Source of the DNA: Planctomycetota bacterium
Lineage (GTDB): Bacteria > Planctomycetota > GCA-002687715 > DRQF01
Length of the DNA: 12,004 nt
Assembly: GCA_015485455.1 (NCBI GenBank)
Contig: WFTN01000368.1
Span: 1 to 12,004, forward strand
Reading direction: 5' to 3'
The translations under genes and the position numbers were made by a program. Shown one piece after another: positions 7,611 to 12,004 of the stretch (the stretch's first letter is position 1; each line of letters begins with the position of its first letter). Below the pieces are notes generated by a model. That model saw only the letters and a list, made by a program, of their open reading frames with translations, was not told the DNA's origin and did not search any database.

Positions 7611-7645
7611 AAAAAAAACGGCGACCACTGGAAGGTGGCCGCCGT
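7611..7645 (-). terminator. Intrinsic (rho-independent) terminator of the small minus-strand gene
   Basis: On the minus strand, CGGCGGCCAC (7644 to 7635) pairs with GTGGTCGCCG (7628 to 7619) around a 6-base loop. The one apparent mismatch (7624/7639) becomes a G-U wobble in minus-strand RNA, giving a continuous 10-pair stem. It is followed directly by eight T (complement of 7611-7618). It lies about 25 bases after the stop of the gene ending at 7669 and upstream of the protease, so it insulates the two. The wobble pairing and T run both fit only the minus strand. Confidence 0.9.
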
Positions 7646-7668
7646 GAAGGAACTGTGGAATTGGGTTA

Positions 7669-8109
7669 TCAGGCGTAAACGTCAACGCGTGACCCGATTT
7701 CTTCGGGTTCGCGACTTGAAGCCTCTTGCACCTTTTCAGATGCTTGCTCCTCCAAGATCGGTTCGCCTCGCTTGACCGGCGGTCGGCCCTCCGCCTCAAA
7801 GATCGGCTCGAATTTGCCGTCCGTGCGGGGAGCGCGAAACTTCACCTTAGCCCGGGGAGCTTCCTCTTCGGTGGCGTCTGTTTGATGACGCTTACCGTGG
7901 CGGCTGTCTCCGGCCTTTGCCTTTAAACCTACTGGGTCACGGCGTTGCCGCCCTGATCCAGCCGCCTCATCGGCGGACCCCTGACTGAATGTCGCGTCCT
8001 CGCTGTCGCGAGAGCGCGCCGAAAGATCAGAAACGCGTGCAGGGCTGGAAACCCTACTGACGCGATTTACACCTATCGACGCCGCTCCTAAGGAGATTGG
8101 GTCGAACAT
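7669..8109 (-). CDS. Hypothetical small polar, probably disordered protein
   Basis: I do not recognise this 146-residue protein. It starts with a mildly hydrophobic MFDPISLGAASIGV segment, followed by a long stretch rich in Ser, Arg, Glu, Lys, Asp and Pro with no cysteines, membrane segment or catalytic motif. It looks intrinsically disordered and ends GSRVDVYA. The frame continues upstream through a TTG at 8190, but the ATG at 8109 is preferred: it has GGGG 6 bases upstream, and a start there avoids using the divergent promoter space. A second ATG at 8121 is possible. A strong intrinsic terminator just downstream on the same strand supports it as a real transcribed gene. The short N-terminal segment and the short hydrophobic C-terminal ending faintly recall flagellar accessory proteins, but that is a guess. 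Confidence 0.65.
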   Translation of the reverse strand: MFDPISLGAASIGVNRVSRVSSPARVSDLSARSRDSEDATFSQGSADEAAGSGRQRRDPVGLKAKAGDSRHGKRHQTDATEEEAPRAKVKFRAPRTDGKFEPIFEAEGRPPVKRGEPILEEQASEKVQEASSREPEEIGSRVDVYA

Positions 8110-8213
8110 GATTAGCCCCATGTCGTTTGTATGATTTGGCCCACAAGGAGCCGAATCAGAGAAGTCCACCCCAGCGTACCCCGAGTTCAAAGACCAGGTC
8201 GGAAATTTTTACA
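8110..8213. promoter_or_regulatory. Divergent intergenic region between two small orphan genes
   Basis: These 104 bases lie between the starts of a minus-strand gene (8109) and a plus-strand gene (8214) and so must hold promoters for both if both are real. I find no clear -35/-10 pair, sigma-28 or sigma-54 element by eye. The ribosome binding site for the plus-strand gene is weak (AGGTCGGAA, 10 to 15 bases upstream). Confidence 0.3.
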
Positions 8214-8477
8214 ATGAAATTCGACTCACGGGTTTCTTCGTATATGCCGATGAGTCATGAGCAGGACATAACCCAACCAAACCAAACGGTGGATGAGTTT
8301 CATGTCTGCAAGCCAACGTTCCAAGAATACCCGCGTATAGAAGAAGCCCCATGGCAATTGTCATGGAATAAGCTCAAGCAACGTATTTATGGTACAGTGG
8401 CCACCGAACACCCGGGATCGGTCGAGATGAGTGCGCCTGCTCCATTTGGGAGCGAGAAAGTGTCGGCTCTTTACTAA
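8214..8477 (+). CDS. Hypothetical small protein (87 residues)
   Basis: I do not recognise this protein. It starts at ATG 8214 (MKFDSRVSSYMP) and ends EKVSALY. It has no signal peptide, membrane segment or zinc motif. It is mixed charged and polar, with a central aromatic segment (APWQLSWNKLKQRIYG, about residues 48-63) that could form one helix, and has a single cysteine. The frame could extend upstream to a TTG at 8127, giving 116 residues, but that extension lacks a ribosome binding site and would run into the promoter space of the divergent gene. The opposite strand offers no better gene here, and codon choice looks ordinary for the window. It may be paired in function with the divergent small gene at 7669-8109; nothing in the sequence shows what they do. 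Confidence 0.5.
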   Translation: MKFDSRVSSYMPMSHEQDITQPNQTVDEFHVCKPTFQEYPRIEEAPWQLSWNKLKQRIYGTVATEHPGSVEMSAPAPFGSEKVSALY

Positions 8478-8479
8478 GA

Positions 8480-8491
8480 GGGCCGCGGCCC
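8480..8491. repeat. Perfect 12-base GC palindrome between convergent genes
   Basis: GGGCCGCGGCCC lies 3 bases after the stop of the plus-strand small gene and about 40 bases after the stop of the convergent minus-strand HEAT gene. It can fold as a 4-pair GGGC/GCCC stem with a CGCG loop. Neither side has a T run, so it is only a weak candidate for a shared transcription end. Confidence 0.4.
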
Positions 8492-8531
8492 ATTCATCTG
8501 ACCTTTCCTACTTTTCGCGCCCCATTCCCTT

Positions 8532-9851
8532 CTATCGCCGCCAACGTTTGATGCGATTGCGAATGATCTTATCTTTGGTGTAGAGAGGCGACAGGGCTTT
8601 CCGCAATGATTTGGCAGAACCTTTCTTCGCCTTGACTTTCTTGCCTCCCATTTCTCTCTTGGCAGCTTCCGCCACCAGAATAATCTGATGGTTTCTCTCT
8701 CCCTTGATGAGAGCATCGACTTGAGGGATGAGACTCGAATCCTTCGAGGTCATATAAGCAAAAAGAATGGCCGTCCGCGGCGCCACTCCTTTTGCATCTT
8801 TCTTCCAGCGATCCTGAAGTGTTTCCTGGACGTCCTCATCCTCCAAGAAATAACCCAAGGACATATAGGCTGCCATGCGCATCGGCTCTCTCTTGTCGCT
8901 AACGTGAGCAAGCAAAAGCGTTTTCACTTCCTGCTCGCCAGCACCACAAGGCCCCAGTGCTCTCAAGATATCTGTGTGCAGCACTTTGTAGTTGCTCTTC
9001 TTCACTTTGAATAGGGCAAGCAGAGGTTTCGTGGCTTCTTCCGCCTTGAGTTCTTCTAGGGTGACAACGGCACAATTCTTGACCAAGACCGAGGGATCGT
9101 TCAGCCATTTGAGAACAATAGGAATGGCATGCTCTAAACCGTCATTGCCCATAGCCCGAATGCAAGCAGCTTTGTCCGTCTCTTTCTTGAGCCCTTCAAT
9201 AATCATGTAAAGCGTGTCTGTTTTTTTCTTATCCTGAAAATCAAGGATCGCTTTGACAGCTTTGACCTTCTGTTTCGTGCTTCCTTTTCTGACGGCTTTG
9301 TAGAGTTTCTTGGTGGCCCCATCCATGCCATCCACAACCTTGGCACCAAACTGAACCAAAGCTCGGTTAAGAAGCTCCAAGAAGGCCGGCTTCTTCAACT
9401 CATATATCTTCTGCATGAAGATCTTCTGCTCGTGGTCGACGAAAATATGATTGGGCACTTTGACATCCGTCGTTTCCAGGAAATCGAAACGAACTTCTTT
9501 TTCATTTTTCCTGAGAGCATCGCAACTGATGGAGCCAAATAAGGCGCTGACATTCACCGAGGTGCCATCGATGATCCGGGTCACTTCTTTGTGTCGATCG
9601 ACACAGGTGGGAAGGAGGACAAAATTCTGCAATTTCGCGATGACTTCCGGGTCGGTATAGATATTGCGAAGCATTCTTTGACAAGCGATTTCCTTGCTCA
9701 TATGCATGGTGATCAGGAGAGGCTTATTCTCGCTCTTAGAACGAGCAAAGGCCGCTTCCAAGCCCGTTTCCCACCTTATTTCGCCCTGAGCGAAAACGTG
9801 AGAAACGAAACTGGACAAAAAAACGAGTGCAGGAATGAGGACTCTATGCAT
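8532..9851 (-). CDS. Exported thioredoxin-like domain plus HEAT-repeat protein
   Basis: This 439-residue protein has a clean signal peptide (1-21, HVFA before QGEIRW). Residues 24-165 resemble the thioredoxin-like/DUF255 group: a WETGLEAAFARSKSENKPLLI start, then a TDPEVIAKLQNF segment and VPNHIFVD (132-139), which holds the conserved cis-proline region. The active-site position reads EIAC (54-57) instead of CxxC, so only the second cysteine (Cys57) is kept and ordinary disulphide exchange is unlikely. Residues about 175-400 are alpha-helical HEAT-like repeats (for example 226-252, 258-282, 308-336), a scaffold for protein contacts. The C-terminal 40 residues are strongly basic (Lys/Arg rich). 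The start ATG has only a weak AGAAGAA site upstream. It stands alone, with its promoter in the 191-base gap shared with the divergent gene at 10043. Confidence 0.85.
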   Translation of the reverse strand: MHRVLIPALVFLSSFVSHVFAQGEIRWETGLEAAFARSKSENKPLLITMHMSKEIACQRMLRNIYTDPEVIAKLQNFVLLPTCVDRHKEVTRIIDGTSVNVSALFGSISCDALRKNEKEVRFDFLETTDVKVPNHIFVDHEQKIFMQKIYELKKPAFLELLNRALVQFGAKVVDGMDGATKKLYKAVRKGSTKQKVKAVKAILDFQDKKKTDTLYMIIEGLKKETDKAACIRAMGNDGLEHAIPIVLKWLNDPSVLVKNCAVVTLEELKAEEATKPLLALFKVKKSNYKVLHTDILRALGPCGAGEQEVKTLLLAHVSDKREPMRMAAYMSLGYFLEDEDVQETLQDRWKKDAKGVAPRTAILFAYMTSKDSSLIPQVDALIKGERNHQIILVAEAAKREMGGKKVKAKKGSAKSLRKALSPLYTKDKIIRNRIKRWRR

Positions 9852-10042
9852 GTGGTTCTTCTACTGCGCGTGTGAATTTCACCAGGAGCAAAGCGTGATG
9901 TGGTTAGAACACCCACCGGACCTTGTTGTTACGCCCGGAATCGATGATTTATTCGTGGGAATTCTTACCGCCTCAGCTCGCCCCTCGTGACTCCAACCCC
10001 AGAGGGTTAACATAGAGCACATCACACAATTGGAGAATTAAG
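9852..10042. promoter_or_regulatory. Divergent intergenic region of two exported-protein genes
   Basis: This 191-base gap separates the starts of the HEAT-repeat gene (minus) and the DUF4920-like gene (plus), so it should hold both promoters. A TAACAT sequence at 10008-10013 could be a -10 for the plus gene but has no good -35. The only firm element is the GGAG ribosome site at 10032-10035. No small gene or RNA is evident. Confidence 0.35.
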
Positions 10043-10951
10043 ATGTTTCGTCGTCTCATGACTTGCGCCCTAATCGCTGCCTTCACAAGTCTTTGTGTTT
10101 CAGCTCAAGATTCCCGACCGACCAGTAAACCAAGTTCACGCCCTACATCCAAGGCATCCAAAACCGCCAACACCAAGAAATGGTTGGATAAAATGGCGAC
10201 CCCAATCAAAGTGGGGCAAAACGGTCGCTGGGCAGAATACGGCAGCGCCATCAAGATGAAAGCCCAAACCTCTCTCAAGGCGATTGCCAACAAACCAGAA
10301 GACTTCAAAGGCAAAGTGGTCTTACTTCGGGGCAAGATCAACTCGATCTGTGTCAAGAAGGGTTGCTGGCTTCGCATGGAAGACAGCGGTGAAGAACTCT
10401 TCGTCAAGTTCAAGGACTACGCTTTCTTTGCTCCCCGCCATTTGGCCGGACACGATGTTCTCTTGGAAGGGGTTGTCAGCCACGATGTGGTCAAAGAAGC
10501 CGAACGGCGTCACATGGCCGAAGACGCTGGCAAGAGCAAAGAAGAAATCGCTGCCATCAAAGGTGACAAGACCGAACTCCGCATGATGGCTCGGTCCATG
10601 CGTATCATCGAGCCTACCGCGCCCCGCAAAGCTCAAATGGTCATGATTGGCGACCACAACAACCGCAAAAAGATGACCCCACTCACGGACGTCGTCAAGG
10701 ATCCCAAGAAATACGTTGGCCAAGACATCGATATCTCTGGGCAAATTGTCTCCGCCAAAGCCCGTGAGTTTGAAATTGAGTCTCAAGGGAAGCGTCTCAC
10801 TTTGACGTTTTCAGACCCACTCCCTGATCTTCGCTTGGTTGTCATGCTCAAAGCCGCCACCCGTCCAGCCTATGCCCGGGCTTTCGGCCAAATTCACATC
10901 AAAGACGGTGTTGTCACTTTCGCCGTGAAAACCGCTTCGGTGGTCTACTGA
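10043..10951 (+). CDS. Secreted DUF4920-like protein with two OB-like halves
   Basis: This 302-residue protein starts at an ATG with GGAG 7 bases upstream. It has a signal peptide (about 1-21, SLCVSA before QDS) and then a low-complexity linker with RPTSK repeated (25-40), as often seen on planctomycete exported proteins. Residues about 78-190 resemble DUF4920: EDFKGKVVLLRGKI, then CVKKGCW (103-109), then EELFVKFKDYAFFAP and HDVLLEGVV, the pattern of an OB-type beta barrel with a conserved Cys pair of unknown role. Residues about 213-302 appear to be a second, diverged OB copy (DPKKYVGQDIDISGQI) without the cysteines. A charged helical insert (148-175) lies between. The biochemical role is unknown; family members are small exported proteins, sometimes linked to metal or redox contexts. 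The 3' end overlaps the convergent gene by 38 bases. Confidence 0.87.
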   Translation: MFRRLMTCALIAAFTSLCVSAQDSRPTSKPSSRPTSKASKTANTKKWLDKMATPIKVGQNGRWAEYGSAIKMKAQTSLKAIANKPEDFKGKVVLLRGKINSICVKKGCWLRMEDSGEELFVKFKDYAFFAPRHLAGHDVLLEGVVSHDVVKEAERRHMAEDAGKSKEEIAAIKGDKTELRMMARSMRIIEPTAPRKAQMVMIGDHNNRKKMTPLTDVVKDPKKYVGQDIDISGQIVSAKAREFEIESQGKRLTLTFSDPLPDLRLVVMLKAATRPAYARAFGQIHIKDGVVTFAVKTASVVY

Positions 10952-11933
10952 CCGAAACATCTTCACTTCGGAGATGATCCAGTCTGATTGTTGTCAAGCG
11001 TCCCTCTTCAAAATGAAGAGGGACGTTGGGCACCAACATTCCAGCAATGGCGATATCACATGAGGGCCACATACTTTCCCCTGCCCTCGCTTTCTCAGAC
11101 AACCACCTAGGTAGAGTAATTTCGAATTCCCCCAACTCGTCGGTCGTTCCTTGAAACGGGAGAGCTCTCCCCAAGACCTCGGTGAGAACAAGACGAACTT
11201 CTGCCCCCTCTATGGCGCACCCCAAAGACCCTTCAAGGCGACCATGGTGGGTCTCCAAAGTCAAACTCCGCCCCACTTCAATCGTTGCTATTCCATCGCC
11301 AACGACTCCAGTGAAGAAATCTCCAGCCCCGGTGTGCTGCCCCGTGGCATAGACTTCCACATGGGCGTCCACAGGCACCTTGGTCATCACGCACTGGAGG
11401 AGACCTTCTCCCGGTTTATATAATTCGGTCCCACACCTTCCTGTGGGCATAAGGCCATCTCCGACCAAATCCCAGCGCCACGACAAATAGACTGGCTCGG
11501 GGGTTTGCCAATCGTAAGTGATTGTACAAGTTCGCAGTGCATCTTTGGCCACCATGCGCACCAAAGGCGATGACAACTCAGACAGCCATTCTCCACGCAA
11601 GCGCCAATCAAGATCTTCGAAATCTGGGTGCGAGACCCGCAGTCTGAATGGGAAATCGTGGATCGGAGACAAAGACAGCCGGACCTGGCCAAGGGCATCA
11701 CTCCGCCCGGCTTCCATGGACAATCCTGGCAACGTAATCGAAACGAGAGCACCAGGAATAGCCTGAGAATCGTGGTGGTTTATGACCTTGAGGACGAGCT
11801 CCTGGTCTCTCCAATCCTGCCCCCGTCGGCTATTTTTTTGATTTTTTGGCCCACTTCTACCCAAGTCACCACGGTTCCCAAGAGAAAAGAACAAAAGAAG
11901 CAAGGCCAGCGACACGATCATCTTCAGTTTCAT
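10914..11933 (-). CDS. Exported protein with carboxypeptidase-regulatory/CNA-B-like beta domains
   Basis: This 339-residue protein has an N-terminal hydrophobic leader (about 3-19), so it is exported or anchored, then a basic linker (21-42). Residues 45-102 fit a carboxypeptidase regulatory-like (transthyretin-type) domain: ELVLKVINHHDSQAIPGALV, a DALGQVRLSL turn, then FRLRVSHPDF. A second such module is suggested at about 228-276, with GRLEGSLGCAIEGAEVRL and TTDELGEFEITLP. The middle part (130-225) is beta-rich with several cysteines (136, 167, 181) that could form disulphides. No catalytic motif is seen. The basic tail ends PPKRFSRRK. The ATG at 11933 lacks a strong ribosome site; M5 (11921) is an alternative. 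Its last 38 bases overlap the stop end of the plus-strand DUF4920-like gene, so the pair is convergent. The role may be surface binding or structural. Confidence 0.8.
   Translation of the reverse strand: MKLKMIVSLALLLLFFSLGNRGDLGRSGPKNQKNSRRGQDWRDQELVLKVINHHDSQAIPGALVSITLPGLSMEAGRSDALGQVRLSLSPIHDFPFRLRVSHPDFEDLDWRLRGEWLSELSSPLVRMVAKDALRTCTITYDWQTPEPVYLSWRWDLVGDGLMPTGRCGTELYKPGEGLLQCVMTKVPVDAHVEVYATGQHTGAGDFFTGVVGDGIATIEVGRSLTLETHHGRLEGSLGCAIEGAEVRLVLTEVLGRALPFQGTTDELGEFEITLPRWLSEKARAGESMWPSCDIAIAGMLVPNVPLHFEEGRLTTIRLDHLRSEDVSVSRPPKRFSRRK
10999..11025. repeat. Perfect 12-base inverted repeat with 3-base loop
   Basis: CGTCCCTCTTCA (10999-11010) is followed by AAA and then TGAAGAGGGACG (11014-11025), a perfect 12-pair stem. 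It lies inside the coding region of the minus-strand CNA-B-like gene (about residues 303-311) and 48 bases after the stop of the convergent plus-strand gene. There is no T run on either side, so it is not a canonical intrinsic terminator, but a strong RNA hairpin is expected on both strands. Confidence 0.85.
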
Positions 11934-11972
11934 GAATTAAGACCCAGACACGATAATCACCACAGAATTGGC

Positions 11973-12002
11973 TGAAATGGCGAACAGAACCCGTTCGCTT
12001 CA
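11973..12002. repeat. Interrupted inverted repeat at window edge
   Basis: TGAA, a 3-base spacer, GCGAAC (11980-11985), a 7-base loop and then GTTCGC TTCA (11993-12002) can form a hairpin with a small bulge. It lies upstream of the minus-strand gene starting at 11933 and may be a terminator or attenuator of whatever gene lies beyond the window. The sequence stops too soon to judge a T run. Confidence 0.4.
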
Positions 12003-12004
12003 AA

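Noticed and set aside
8110..8190. Upstream extension of the small minus-strand gene to a TTG at 8190
   Set aside because: TTG start without a ribosome binding site; it would fill the divergent promoter space. The ATG at 8109 with GGGG upstream is simpler.
1..12004. CRISPR arrays, tRNA or rRNA genes, insertion sequences, phage or toxin-antitoxin genes
   Set aside because: No regularly spaced repeats, RNA gene cores, transposase motifs or terminal inverted repeats were seen on either strand.

Overview
The window (about 50-55% GC by eye) looks like a chromosomal segment from an environmental bacterium of the Planctomycetota or a close relative. The case rests on gene types, not on a marker gene. 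It has a lipoprotein with FG-GAP repeats and an ASPIC/UnbV domain paired with a TPR protein, an exported subtilase with a C-terminal beta domain, a signal-peptide protein with a thioredoxin-like plus HEAT layout, and a secreted DUF4920-like protein whose mature N-terminus is rich in repeated R-P-T-S-K. No rRNA, tRNA, CRISPR array, insertion sequence or phage gene was recognised.

Positions 1-5421 (minus strand) hold one tightly packed run of six genes. In transcription order these are the ASPIC/UnbV lipoprotein, a periplasmic TPR protein, a VanY-like M15 peptidase, a small double zinc-ribbon membrane protein, a cation diffusion facilitator (CDF) transporter and a class I SAM methyltransferase cut by the window edge. 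Three of the five junctions are exact 4-base ATGA stop/start overlaps and the other two gaps are about 40 bases, so co-transcription and translational coupling are likely. Upstream, on the same strand but 146 bases away, lies a secreted S8 serine protease (5568-7460).

Positions 7600-8531 hold two small, divergently oriented genes that I do not recognise. The minus-strand one, a polar and probably disordered protein, is followed by a convincing intrinsic terminator. The plus-strand one is an 87-residue orphan.

Positions 8532-11933 hold three exported proteins. One (minus) has a thioredoxin-like domain that has lost its first active-site cysteine, followed by HEAT-like repeats. One (plus) has two OB-like halves, the first DUF4920-like. 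The last (minus) has carboxypeptidase-regulatory/CNA-B-like beta domains and overlaps the preceding gene tail-to-tail by 38 bases. A perfect 12-base inverted repeat lies inside its 3' end.

Overall this is a cell-envelope and secretome-rich housekeeping or accessory region. At least six of the eleven genes encode proteins with export signals. I see no clear defence, mobile or biosynthetic system. The most unusual points are the ATGA-coupled zinc-ribbon/CDF pair, the thioredoxin-HEAT protein with an ExxC site, the doubled propeptide of the protease, and the hairpin at the convergent gene pair.
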